A stretch of 64,000 nt of DNA, from contig NZ_JBQKKT010000007.1 of assembly GCF_052116585.1 (NCBI RefSeq), positions 81,623 through 145,622 of the forward strand, read 5' to 3'. Shown in pieces: positions 23,366 through 31,527 of this stretch; within the stretch, counting starts at the first letter, position 1; every line of letters begins with the position of its first letter. The stretch comes from Luteococcus sp052116585. Lineage in GTDB: Bacteria > Actinomycetota > Actinomycetes > Propionibacteriales > Propionibacteriaceae. The notes below the pieces were generated by a model. The model ran no database searches, was not told the origin of the DNA, and saw nothing but the letters and a program-made list of their open reading frames with translations. The position numbers were made by a program, and so were the translations under genes.

Positions 23366-24351
23366 GCCTGGATCACCTTTCGGGCTGCCATCCGGTCGCC
23401 GACGCGCAGGGCGGCCGACGTCATGATGTCGAGGTTGCCGGCGTAGGCCGGGAGGTAGTGGGCGGCACCCTCGACCTCGAGGAAGACCGAGACCTGGTGG
23501 GTCGGGCGCTCGCAGTCGGGGCCGGTCAGAGTGTGCACGGGCGCCTCGTCCTCGACGGGAAGGATCTGCACCTCCTGCTTGAGGCGGTAGCCCGGGACGT
23601 ACTGGGCGACGTCGGCCACCATCTGGGTGATCGACTCCCGGATCCGGTCCTGGGTCTCCTCGTCGGGAGCGTTGACCAGGGCCAGGACCGTGTCGCGCAT
23701 CATCATCGGAGGCTCGGCCGGGTTGAGGATGATGATGGCCTTGCCCTTCTTGGCTCCACCGACGGCCTCGATGGCTGCCGAGGTGGTCTCGGTGAACTCG
23801 TCGATGTTGGCGCGGGTGCCGGGGCCGGCGGACTTGCTGGAGATCGAGGCGACGATCTCGCCGTAGAGCACCGGGGTGACCCGGGAGATGGCGTTGACCA
23901 CCGGGATGGTGGCCTGGCCACCGCAGGTGACCATGTTGACGTCCATGGCGTCCAGGTTGTCGTCCAGGTTCACGGCCGGCACGACGTAGGGGCCGAGCGC
24001 GGCGGGCGTCAGGTCGATCTGGTGGATGCCGAGCGGGGCCAGCTTGCTGGAGTTGTACTCGTGGGCCTTGGCGGAGGTGGCGTCGAAGACGATCTTGATG
24101 TCCTCGAAGCCCTCCATCTCGATCAGGCCGTCGACGCCGGTGGCGATGGTCGGCACGCCCATCCGCTGGGCGCGGGCCAGGCCGTCCGAGGCGGGGTCGA
24201 TGCCCACCATGGCGCCCATCTCGAGGAATTCCGAGTTGCGCAGCACCTTGATCATCAGGTCGGTGCCGATGTTGCCGGAGCCGATGATGGCGACCTTCAC
24301 GCGGGGGCCGTCACCGCGGCCGTGCGGATCGGGATTGTTCACGTCACTCAT
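23362..24351 (-). CDS. mhpF: Acetaldehyde dehydrogenase (acylating)
   Basis: A 329-residue enzyme that oxidises acetaldehyde to acetyl-CoA with NAD and CoA, partner of the MhpE aldolase. KVAIIGSGNIGTDLM near residue 19 is the nucleotide-binding loop; the catalytic Cys is in NMVTCGGQATIP near 135. The N-terminal 15 residues (SDVNNPDPHGRGDGP) are a short non-conserved extension. It overlaps mhpE by 4 nt and mhpD by 8 nt, so all three are translationally coupled. Firm assignment. Confidence 0.94.
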   Translation of the reverse strand: MSDVNNPDPHGRGDGPRVKVAIIGSGNIGTDLMIKVLRNSEFLEMGAMVGIDPASDGLARAQRMGVPTIATGVDGLIEMEGFEDIKIVFDATSAKAHEYNSSKLAPLGIHQIDLTPAALGPYVVPAVNLDDNLDAMDVNMVTCGGQATIPVVNAISRVTPVLYGEIVASISSKSAGPGTRANIDEFTETTSAAIEAVGGAKKGKAIIILNPAEPPMMMRDTVLALVNAPDEETQDRIRESITQMVADVAQYVPGYRLKQEVQILPVEDEAPVHTLTGPDCERPTHQVSVFLEVEGAAHYLPAYAGNLDIMTSAALRVGDRMAARKVIQA

Positions 24352-25144
24352 TGCTGCCTGCCTTCTCGCCGAAGCTCACCGACACGTCGCCGAGCTTGCT
24401 GATGGTTGCGTTGACCTGGCCACCGGGGGCCACGGGGCGCATGGGGCCGAGCGCCCCGGAGAGGATCACCTGTCCCGCCTTCAGCGGGTTGCCGAGCTCA
24501 CGGCTCTTGACGGCCAGCCACTGCAGGGCGATCAGCGGATCGCCCAGGCACGCCTCGCCGGTGCCGACGGAGTCCTCCTGACCGGTGACGGTCATGGTCA
24601 TGGACACCTCGCGCGGCTCCACCTCGTCGAGGGTGAGGACGGTGTCACCCAGGACATAGGCGCCAGCGGAGGCATTGTCGGCGACGGTGTCACCGAAGCT
24701 GATGTCCCAGTTCTCGATGCGGGAGTCACAGATCTCCAGGGCGGCGCGCACCTCGGCCACGGCCTCGCGGATCTGGGCCATGTCCAGTTCCCCCTCGGCC
24801 AGGTCCTTGCCCAGCACGAAGGCAACCTCGCCCTCGATCTTGGGCTGCATGAAGGCGTCGGCGGGGATGACGGCACCCTGCTCGTAGACCATGTCGTCCA
24901 GCAGGACACCGAAGTCTGGCTGGTCGACGCCCAGCTGCTTCTGGACGGCCACGGAGGTCAGGCCGATCTTGCGGCCGATGATCTTCGCGCCGGCCTCGAG
25001 GCGGTGGGCGGTGATCTGCTCCTGCACTGCGTAGGCTGCCTCGACGTCGTCGCGGCCGATCAGGTCACGGACGGGGGCGCAGGGGACGCGGGTCTGGGAG
25101 GCGGTCAACAACCGCTCGACGGCATTGTCTGTGTTGTTCGTCAC
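24344..25144 (-). CDS. mhpD: 2-keto-4-pentenoate hydratase
   Basis: A 266-residue fumarylacetoacetase-fold hydratase that adds water to 2-hydroxypenta-2,4-dienoate. Marks are KIIGRKIGLTSVAVQKQLGV near residue 54, the metal-ligand segment KIEGEVAFVLG near 101 and SGALGPMRPVAPG near 232. The GTG at 25144 (VTNNTDNAVERLL) is preferred over an ATG at 25204 because a -10-like GATTCT lies exactly 6 nt before it and homologues begin about there. It is the first gene of the mhpDFEBC group. No mhpA hydroxylase, mhpT transporter or mhpR regulator is within the window. Confidence 0.92.
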   Translation of the reverse strand: MTNNTDNAVERLLTASQTRVPCAPVRDLIGRDDVEAAYAVQEQITAHRLEAGAKIIGRKIGLTSVAVQKQLGVDQPDFGVLLDDMVYEQGAVIPADAFMQPKIEGEVAFVLGKDLAEGELDMAQIREAVAEVRAALEICDSRIENWDISFGDTVADNASAGAYVLGDTVLTLDEVEPREVSMTMTVTGQEDSVGTGEACLGDPLIALQWLAVKSRELGNPLKAGQVILSGALGPMRPVAPGGQVNATISKLGDVSVSFGEKAGSNE

Positions 25145-25150
25145 ACTTCG

Positions 25151-25179
25151 AGAATCCCCCCGTTTGAGCACCCGTTCAA
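25151..25179 (-). promoter_or_regulatory. mhpD promoter region with inverted repeat
   Basis: On the minus strand GATTCT is followed by 6 nt and the GTG start. Just upstream lies the imperfect inverted repeat TTGAAC-GGGT-GCTCAA (25164-25179), between the -10 and -35 positions, a reasonable repressor site for the pathway. Low certainty. Confidence 0.35.
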
Positions 25180-25253
25180 CGGCCCGTTCCATCGATTGGC
25201 ACATGTCGTTCCACCCACCGGAACAGCGCCCGACAAGGCACTCCCGCCCTCAT

Positions 25254-25931
25254 TCAGCTCTGCGACGCCCCTTCTTCAGAAACCTGTTGCACAGAAGTCT
25301 GGTGTGCGGACGTCTGCTGGCCGGCGCCCAGCTGCACCAGGGTGTCCACCCCGAGCAGGGCCACACCGTGGTGGAAGTGGGTCTTCGCCGCGCGGCCCAG
25401 GGTGTCGAAGAAGTTGGGGGCCCACTGGAACAGGTGCTCGGCCAGGAAGCGGTCGAAACCCGCCACCAAGCGCTCGAACTCCTCGCCCTCGGCGTCCAAG
25501 GCGCGCTCGGCCAGCGTCGCGACGAACTCCAGCTCCAGGCTGATGTGGTCGTCGGGGGCGCGGTTCTTGTCTGGCGCGGCCAGCCCGAACTCGGCATAGG
25601 CGGCGCGCACCTCCAGGGTCTCCTGCTCGAAGAGCAGCCCTTCGACCGAACGGTGCACCGACTCGTAGGGGTGCACCGCCACCCGCCCTGGCCCTCCCAC
25701 CAGACGGGCGTGGTCCTGGGCAACCAGGGTGGCGTCCTCGCCTTCCTGCGCGCTGCGTTCCAGCAGGTGCAGGCCGGCGCGGCAGACGTCGGTGCGGGCC
25801 ATGGGCCACTGCTCCAACCACTGCGGGTCGCGCAGGGTGGCAAGTCTCTGCTCGTCGGGCGGCCCGGCCATCAGGCCGGACAGCACGCGCAGCACCGCAC
25901 CGGCGCAGGCCAGCTCGTCGAGGGACCTCAC
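25254..25931 (-). CDS. TorD/DmsD family redox enzyme maturation chaperone
   Basis: A 225-residue all-helical chaperone of the TorD/DmsD family, which binds the twin-arginine signal of molybdoenzymes until cofactor insertion is finished. The signature region is VHPYESVHRSVEGLLFEQ near residue 85 (a P-YESV variant), followed by NRAPDDHISLELEFVATL near 122, the usual PDHxxxELxFM motif. GTG at 25931 overlaps the dmsC stop as GTGA. It is the fourth gene of dmsA-dmsB-dmsC-torD and would serve DmsA, which carries an SRRRLMQW signal. The C-terminal 20 residues are Gln/Ser-rich and not conserved. Confidence 0.88.
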   Translation of the reverse strand: MRSLDELACAGAVLRVLSGLMAGPPDEQRLATLRDPQWLEQWPMARTDVCRAGLHLLERSAQEGEDATLVAQDHARLVGGPGRVAVHPYESVHRSVEGLLFEQETLEVRAAYAEFGLAAPDKNRAPDDHISLELEFVATLAERALDAEGEEFERLVAGFDRFLAEHLFQWAPNFFDTLGRAAKTHFHHGVALLGVDTLVQLGAGQQTSAHQTSVQQVSEEGASQS

Positions 25932-26842
25932 GTGCCCACCCGCACCATCGAGCCGTAGAACATCAGGCGGCCGATGAACTCACCGACGAAGGCCAGGGCG
26001 AAGGCCACCACGCCCAGGGCGGGCAGGAACTGGTAACTGTCCACCCGCGCCACCAGCTTGAACAGCAGGTAGGCCAGGCACAGTAGTGCGGCGGCCAGCA
26101 GCAGGGCCTGCGCCGTGCGCCAGCCACCCAGCTCGCCGCCCAGGATCTCCAGCGAGCGACGTGCCGCCGGCGAGGAGTGCCCACCCAGGAAGGCGTAATA
26201 ACTGACGCGCTCAAAGAAGCGCACCGCGATCAGCACCACGCCACCCAGTGAGATGGCGCGCACCGTCTGGGTGAGCAGGGCATCGGCCGCGGGATCGGGC
26301 TCGGAACGGCCGCGACGGATGCGGTAGACCACCAGCAGGGCGGCGGCCACCGCCAACCCGCCCAGCAGCAGCGTGGTGATGTAGAAGGCGATCGGGGTGT
26401 GCAGCGTGGCCCAGGCGGGCACGGTGCGCAGCGAGTAGACCTTGCTGATGGCAAAGACCAGGAAGACCCCCACCAGGGCCGTCAGCCCGGCCAGCACCTG
26501 GCGCAGCCGGTGGTTGAGCAGCTTGAACCACTGGCACACGGCGAAGGCAGCACCCAGCGCGGCGAAGGCCATGCCAGCGACGATCTCGCGCGAGAGCCAG
26601 CTGGAGCCCAGGTGCAGCAGGGCGTTGGGGGCGCGCAGCGGCTTGCCCAGGTGCATCGTCGAGGCGGCCAGCCCCAGCACCAGCAGCGGACCGATGGCAT
26701 AGAGCGCCGGATCGGTGACCTTGTCCATCGTCTTCTGCGGCACCTTGAGGCCGGCCAGGTGGATGATGCCGAGCACGATGAAGGAGCCCACCGACATCTG
26801 GGCGCAGATGGTGAAGATCACCAGCGGAAGTTCGTGCCACAT
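25928..26842 (-). CDS. dmsC: DMSO reductase anchor subunit DmsC
   Basis: A 304-residue integral membrane protein with eight predicted helices, the DmsC family quinol-oxidising anchor that feeds electrons to DmsB. The N-terminus MWHELPLVIFTICAQMSVGS is characteristic (E. coli DmsC begins similarly), as is the SRVSYY-like ERVSYYAFLG stretch near residue 213. The start has GGAGAT upstream and lies 1 nt after the dmsB stop. Menaquinol is the expected donor in an actinobacterium. Confidence 0.9.
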   Translation of the reverse strand: MWHELPLVIFTICAQMSVGSFIVLGIIHLAGLKVPQKTMDKVTDPALYAIGPLLVLGLAASTMHLGKPLRAPNALLHLGSSWLSREIVAGMAFAALGAAFAVCQWFKLLNHRLRQVLAGLTALVGVFLVFAISKVYSLRTVPAWATLHTPIAFYITTLLLGGLAVAAALLVVYRIRRGRSEPDPAADALLTQTVRAISLGGVVLIAVRFFERVSYYAFLGGHSSPAARRSLEILGGELGGWRTAQALLLAAALLCLAYLLFKLVARVDSYQFLPALGVVAFALAFVGEFIGRLMFYGSMVRVGT

Positions 26843-26843
26843 G

Positions 26844-27455
26844 TCAGATCTCCTCCGGATTCGCGATCTCGCCGGTGCCCTGGCCCGGGGGCTGGGCGTC
26901 GCGATGCGGGGTGATCACCAGGTTGGGCCGGGTGATCTCAGGGTCGGGCAGCGGTTCCACGGCCCGCACGTCGCTGTTGTGCTTCTTGGCCAGCTCGTCC
27001 ACGTCACCCCACTCCAGGGCGCGCGAGGGGCAGGCGGCCACGCAGGCGGGCTCCTGCCCGGCGTCGCGGTAGTCCTTGCATCCGTCGCACTTGGTCATGA
27101 CCCCCTTCTCAGGGTTGAACTGCGGGGCGCTGTAGGGGCATGCCATGGCGCAGTACTTGCAGCCGATGCACTTCTTGGGATCGACGTAGACCGTGCCGTC
27201 GTCGCGGATGGTCATGGCTGTGGTGGGGCACACCTCCGCGCAGATCGGGTCCTCGCAGTGGTTGCACGAGATCGAGGTGTAGTAGCTGAACACCTTGGGT
27301 TCGTAGGTGTCGCCCTGCTGCACCCAGCTGCCGCCGGTGTACTCGATCACCCGGCGCCACTGCACGCCGATGGGCAGGTCGTGCTTGTCCTTGCACGCGA
27401 TGGCGCAGGCCTTGCAGCCGTTGCAGGCCGACTGGTCGAAGTAGAAGCCTTCCAT
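26844..27455 (-). CDS. dmsB: DMSO reductase iron-sulfur subunit DmsB
   Basis: A 203-residue four-cluster ferredoxin subunit. Four Cys groups are visible: CNGCKACAIACKD near residue 11, CNHCEDPICAEVCPT near 64, CIGCKYCAMACPY near 96 and CDGCKDYRDAGQEPACVAACP (in parts) near 123, together binding four 4Fe-4S clusters as in DmsB/NrfC-type proteins. It passes electrons from DmsC to the molybdenum centre in DmsA. The start at 27455 (MEGFYFDQSACNGC) is the canonical one. It follows dmsA by 11 bp. Confidence 0.93.
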   Translation of the reverse strand: MEGFYFDQSACNGCKACAIACKDKHDLPIGVQWRRVIEYTGGSWVQQGDTYEPKVFSYYTSISCNHCEDPICAEVCPTTAMTIRDDGTVYVDPKKCIGCKYCAMACPYSAPQFNPEKGVMTKCDGCKDYRDAGQEPACVAACPSRALEWGDVDELAKKHNSDVRAVEPLPDPEITRPNLVITPHRDAQPPGQGTGEIANPEEI

Positions 27456-27466
27456 GATCCGTCCTC

Positions 27467-29929
27467 TCAGGCCCTCTCGATCTGCACCAGGGTGGTGTGC
27501 TGGCAGTTGCCCTTGGAGACCGGGGTCCAGTGCAGCGAGGTGAGCACATTGACCGCGCCACCGTGGTCGACGCCGTCGGCATCGAAGTCGGTCCAGGCGC
27601 CCTGCGGCAGTGAGGCGACGCCGGGCATGATGCGTGCCGTCACCTTGGCCGGGATCTGCACCCGGCCACGGTCGTTGAAGATCTCCACCACGTCCCCGTT
27701 CTTGATGCCGCGCTTCTCGGCATCGGGAATGCTGATCCACACCGCCTGCGGATGGGCCTCCTGCAGGTTGGACAGGTTGCCGTAGGTGGAGTGGACGCGC
27801 TGCTTGTAGTGGTGGCCGATCAGCTGCAGCGGGTACTTGTCATTGGACAGCGCCTCCATGGCGCCCTCCCAGGTGTCGACGTGCACCGGCAGCGCGGTGA
27901 TCACGTCGCCCTTCTTGGCGTCGGGGAACTCCCAGGTCTTGGCCATGTTCCACAACTCCTCGGAGAAGATCTCGATCTTGCCGGTGGGCGTCTCGAGCGG
28001 GTTCTTCTCGGGATCGGTGCGGAAGTCCTTCAGCGCGACGGTGGTGCCCTCGGGATTGCGGTAGCGGTGCACGCCCTTCTTGAGCATCTCCTCGAACTTG
28101 GGCATGCCGGGCACGGCCTTCACGTTCACCTCGTCCTGCAGGTACTGCGCCCAGCCCCGCAGGTCACGGCCCTCGGTGACCTTCTGCTCCACGCCCAGCC
28201 GCTTGGCAATCTCGGTGACCATCTCGTAGGCCGGCTTCGAGTCGTGCAGCGGTTCGATGGCCTTCTCGCAGGCGATCAGGTAGGCGGTGTCACCGCAGTA
28301 CTCGCTGGGCACCAGGTCCCAGCGCTCGGCGGTGGTGGTGTCGGGCAGCACCAGGTCGGAGAGATCCGCCGAGGTGGACATCTGGTTGTCGACGGTGACG
28401 ATGAACTCGCACTTGGACTCGTCCTGCAGGATCTCGCGCAGCTTGTTGAGGTCGGCGTGCTGGCTGCCCAGCATGTTGCCGCCGTACTCCAGCAGGAACT
28501 TGATGCCGGTGCTGAGCTTCTTGACGCCCCGCACGCCGTCCTTGACGTCGGTCATCTCCTCGCCGCGCACGATCGCCTCGCTCCAGGCGAAGTTGCTGAT
28601 GGAGGCCTTGCAGGGGTTGTCACCGTCGGGCAGCCAGGCCGTCAGCGGCCAGTAGTTGCCCTCGCGTCCACCGGTGCCGCCGCCGGGAATGCCCACCTGG
28701 CCGAGCACATTGGCCAGGGTGTAGATGGCGCGGGCCTGGTTCTCGCCATTGGCGTGGCGCTGCGGGCCCCAGCCCTGGGTGATGTTGACCGGCTTGGTGC
28801 GGCCCAGTTCCAGCGCGAACTCGACGATGGTCTTCTCCGGCACGCCGGTGATCTTCGACGCCCAGGCCGGGGTCTTCTCGATGCCGTCCTCGCCCTTGCC
28901 CATGATGTAGCTCAGGTAGGAGTTGTTGGCCGGGATGCCCTTGGGCATGTGGTCCTCGTCGAAGCCGACGCAGTACTTGTCGAGGAAGGCCTGGTCGTGC
29001 AGGTTGTTCTTCACCAGGTGGTGGACGATGCCGTTGACCAGCGCGGCGTCGGTGCCGGGCCGGGGGCTGATCCACTGGTCGGCCAGCACCGCGACGGAGT
29101 CGGAGTGGCGCGGATCCACCACGACGATCTTCAGTCCGGCCTTGCGGGCCGCCTCCAGCGAGACATAGGTGAGGCCACCGCCCGACATGCGGGTCTCCTG
29201 CGGGTTGTTGCCCCACAGCACCAGCATCCGCCCGTGCTTGATGGAGTCCTCGAAGGAGTTGGAGACCTGTTCGTCGGGATTGCCGTAGTGGAAGCGGGTG
29301 ATGCCGCCGATCTGGCTGTAGGAGTAGTTGTTGTAGTAGCCCAGGTGACCGCCCAAGGCATTGAACAGCCGCTGCCAGCCAGCGCCGTAGGCCAGGTGGG
29401 CATTCCACACGCCGGAGCCGTAGACCTTGAAGACGGCTTCGGGGCCGTACGTGTCGTAGGTGTGCTTGAGCTTCTCGGCGAACAGGTCGAAGGCCTCGTC
29501 CCAGCTGATCTCCTCCCACTGCCCCTCGCCGCGTTTGGTGCCTTCCTTGCGCTTAAGGGGCTTCTTGATGCGGTCGGGGTTGTAGATGCGCTGGCGCATG
29601 TTGCGGCCACGCACGCAGGCACGGATCTGGCGGTTCTCCAGGGTGTCGTCGCCGGTGTTGTCGGGCAGCACCCGCACCACGACGCCGTCCTTGACCTGCA
29701 GCCGCAGCGGGCAGCGTGAGCCGCAGTTGACGATACAGGCGCTCCACACGGTGCGGTCGGCATCGGGCACGCCATCGGCCTGCTTCAGGTGCACCGAATC
29801 GCTGGCGGCCTGCTCGGGCAGGGCGGAGACCAACGCACCCGCTCCGGCGGCTGCTCCCGTCCACTGCATCAGGCGACGACGGGAGAGCCGCGTGGATCCC
29901 GGGCCAACGTGCTGGTCAGTGATGGTCAT
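27467..29929 (-). CDS. dmsA: DMSO reductase-type molybdoenzyme catalytic subunit, Tat-exported
   Basis: An 820-residue molybdo-bis(MGD) oxidoreductase of the DmsA type. It has a twin-arginine signal (RLSRRRLMQWTGAAAGAGAL, residues 14-33), a 4Fe-4S site with C65, C69, C73 and C105, and a probable molybdenum-ligating Ser (S203) in NYSYSQIGGI, the position of Ser176 in E. coli DmsA. Ser ligation supports S- or N-oxide reduction rather than nitrate or formate chemistry. Later motifs include GWGPQRHANGENQARAIYTL and GNCQHTTLVQIERA at the C-terminus. The ATG has GGGAGG at 6 nt; it heads dmsABC-torD. The true acceptor (DMSO, TMAO, methionine sulfoxide or other) cannot be fixed from sequence. Confidence 0.9.
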   Translation of the reverse strand: MTITDQHVGPGSTRLSRRRLMQWTGAAAGAGALVSALPEQAASDSVHLKQADGVPDADRTVWSACIVNCGSRCPLRLQVKDGVVVRVLPDNTGDDTLENRQIRACVRGRNMRQRIYNPDRIKKPLKRKEGTKRGEGQWEEISWDEAFDLFAEKLKHTYDTYGPEAVFKVYGSGVWNAHLAYGAGWQRLFNALGGHLGYYNNYSYSQIGGITRFHYGNPDEQVSNSFEDSIKHGRMLVLWGNNPQETRMSGGGLTYVSLEAARKAGLKIVVVDPRHSDSVAVLADQWISPRPGTDAALVNGIVHHLVKNNLHDQAFLDKYCVGFDEDHMPKGIPANNSYLSYIMGKGEDGIEKTPAWASKITGVPEKTIVEFALELGRTKPVNITQGWGPQRHANGENQARAIYTLANVLGQVGIPGGGTGGREGNYWPLTAWLPDGDNPCKASISNFAWSEAIVRGEEMTDVKDGVRGVKKLSTGIKFLLEYGGNMLGSQHADLNKLREILQDESKCEFIVTVDNQMSTSADLSDLVLPDTTTAERWDLVPSEYCGDTAYLIACEKAIEPLHDSKPAYEMVTEIAKRLGVEQKVTEGRDLRGWAQYLQDEVNVKAVPGMPKFEEMLKKGVHRYRNPEGTTVALKDFRTDPEKNPLETPTGKIEIFSEELWNMAKTWEFPDAKKGDVITALPVHVDTWEGAMEALSNDKYPLQLIGHHYKQRVHSTYGNLSNLQEAHPQAVWISIPDAEKRGIKNGDVVEIFNDRGRVQIPAKVTARIMPGVASLPQGAWTDFDADGVDHGGAVNVLTSLHWTPVSKGNCQHTTLVQIERA

Positions 29930-29962
29930 GCGGTTCCTCCCGAACATGATGGGGCGGCAAGA

Positions 29963-29977
29963 TACGCTTCCAGCGTA
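29963..29977. promoter_or_regulatory. Inverted repeat in dmsA / ferredoxin divergent promoter
   Basis: TACGCT-TCC-AGCGTA, a perfect 6-3-6 inverted repeat, lies in the 119-bp region between the two divergent start codons. It is a plausible operator for control of both genes. It does not match the FNR-type TTGAT-N4-ATCAA box. Confidence 0.45.
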
Positions 29978-30048
29978 GTGAAGCAGTATTTGCGGGACGA
30001 CAGGGGGTCCCTGTCGCCACCGTCGCGACGAGCCCTGGAGGAAGGTTG

Positions 30049-30927
30049 ATGACAGACCCGGCGGAGCTCCTGCGGCAGGCCGATGTACGCCACGGCATCG
30101 TGCTGGCCTGGCTGCGTCGCGAACCCGGCCCCGTCGTCGTGCTGTGCGACCACACACCACGCCAACACCAGGCCCGCACAGTGCGGCTGGACGAGTGTCT
30201 GGCCCACGTCGAGGTCTACCGCCTCGTCGACTTGGCTCAGTCCGCGGGCACCCTGCACCTAGACCTGAGCGACTGCCGCGCGGGCCGAGCACGCCCCGAG
30301 CTGGCCGCCCTGGCGCGCCTGGTGGGTGAGGGGCGCCTCGGCCTGGAGGTGCCCGAGAACCTGCCCGCCGGAGCGCTGGCCGACGTGGCCCGCCCGCCGG
30401 TGAGCCGTCGCTCCGCGCTCGGGTTGCGCCGCGCCGAAGCTGCCCTGCACCCGGCCAGCAGCGACGCGCACCAGCGGCTGCTGGAGTCCCTGGCCGTGGC
30501 CGGGGTGGACGACGCGTCCGTCAGCTCGCCGGCCCTGGCCCTGGAGGCCGCCGGCTGCATCGCCTGCGGGGTCTGTGTGCAGGCCTGCCCGCACGATGCC
30601 CTCAGCCTCACCCATGCCGGTGGCCTGTCGAGCCTGACGCACGACCCGTCGCAGTGCCACGGGGAACGCGCCTGCATCACCCACTGCCCCGCCCAGGCCC
30701 TCAGCAGCCCCGCCCCGCTGCCGTGGCAGGCGGCCCTGGAAGAAGGCACCACCACCTTGACGACGGTGAACACCACCACCTGCCGGCGTTGCCGCAGCCG
30801 TTTTCCCGATGACGGCGACCACACTTGCCCGCACTGCCGCGCGCGCAGCGCCGATCCCTTCGGGGTGCACCTGCCGCCCGAGGTGCTCGACCGGTTGGGC
30901 CGTGGCCCCGACGGCCGTCGGTTGTGA
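30049..30927 (+). CDS. Ferredoxin-like protein with novel N-terminal domain and zinc-ribbon tail
   Basis: A 292-residue soluble protein. Residues 1-150 are a domain I do not recognise, ending in a VSRRSALGLRRAE stretch. Residues 165-225 resemble a ferredoxin: CIACGVCVQACPHDAL gives a full CxxCxxCxxxCP set near 168, and CHGERACITHCPAQAL supplies a reduced second set in which one Cys is missing from the CxxC spacing. Residues 245-265 hold CRRCRSRFPDDGDHTCPHCR, a CxxC-CxxC zinc-ribbon or rubredoxin-like knuckle. ATG at 30049 has GGAGG at 7 nt. Being divergent from dmsABC it probably helps assemble or supply electrons to that enzyme; that is inference. Confidence 0.8.
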   Translation: MTDPAELLRQADVRHGIVLAWLRREPGPVVVLCDHTPRQHQARTVRLDECLAHVEVYRLVDLAQSAGTLHLDLSDCRAGRARPELAALARLVGEGRLGLEVPENLPAGALADVARPPVSRRSALGLRRAEAALHPASSDAHQRLLESLAVAGVDDASVSSPALALEAAGCIACGVCVQACPHDALSLTHAGGLSSLTHDPSQCHGERACITHCPAQALSSPAPLPWQAALEEGTTTLTTVNTTTCRRCRSRFPDDGDHTCPHCRARSADPFGVHLPPEVLDRLGRGPDGRRL

Positions 30928-30989
30928 TTCGATCGAGGTAGCACCGCCCTGTGTCGCCAGCACCAGCCCCGGATGACAGGAGTCTTCCC

Positions 30990-31490
30990 GTGACCAGCAA
31001 GTTCAGCGTCGAACCCCACCTGCACCGGGTCTACGACAGTGTCGGCCTCACGGCCCACGACGTGGACGTCGACGCCATCCACGACGTGGCGGGAGCCATC
31101 GCCCGGGCTGGCCTGCGACCCATGGCGCCGGTGGGTGGCTACCTGTGGGGCGCGGCCATCGGCCAGCACCCGCAGGCGGACCGGGCCGAGCTGCAGCAGG
31201 CCATCCTCGACGTGGTGCCCAGCACACCGCTCGATTCGGAACAGGCCGAGGACCCCGCCCAGTGGCATGCCTTCACCCGACGCGCCTGTGACGCACTCGG
31301 TCTCGACGTGGAGGACGTCCCGGTCGAGGAACTGCCCGGCATCGGCCGCCACATCGCCCATGCCAGCGTGCGCCCAATGGCCCCCGTGGCCACCTATCTG
31401 CTGGGCCTGGCCCACACCCGCAGCGGCGAACCGTTGACCGACCTGCTGGAGCGGATCATGCGGGCGCTGGAGCAGGTTACCGACGCCTGA
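30990..31490 (+). CDS. Tandem DUF6457-like domain protein
   Basis: A 166-residue protein made of two similar halves: DVDAIHDVAGAIARAGLRPM then APVGGYLWGAA, and VEELPGIGRHIAHASVRPM then APVATYLLGLA. The repeated RPMAPV-x2-YL motif resembles the DUF6457 domain, found alone or fused to MobA molybdenum guanylyltransferases. GTG at 30990 has AGGAG at 7 nt. It lies 62 bp after the ferredoxin-like gene and close to a molybdoenzyme operon, so a role in molybdopterin handling is a fair guess. No MobA domain is present. Confidence 0.65.
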   Translation: MTSKFSVEPHLHRVYDSVGLTAHDVDVDAIHDVAGAIARAGLRPMAPVGGYLWGAAIGQHPQADRAELQQAILDVVPSTPLDSEQAEDPAQWHAFTRRACDALGLDVEDVPVEELPGIGRHIAHASVRPMAPVATYLLGLAHTRSGEPLTDLLERIMRALEQVTDA

Positions 31491-31527
31491 ACAGGCAATC
31501 AGTCCCCGCAAGTGGCAAGCTAGGCTC

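Noticed and set aside
31521..31526. TAGGCT just before the mprA-like start as a leaderless promoter
   Set aside because: Only 1 nt separates the hexamer from the ATG, so transcription would start inside the coding region. It does not fit the 6-nt pattern.
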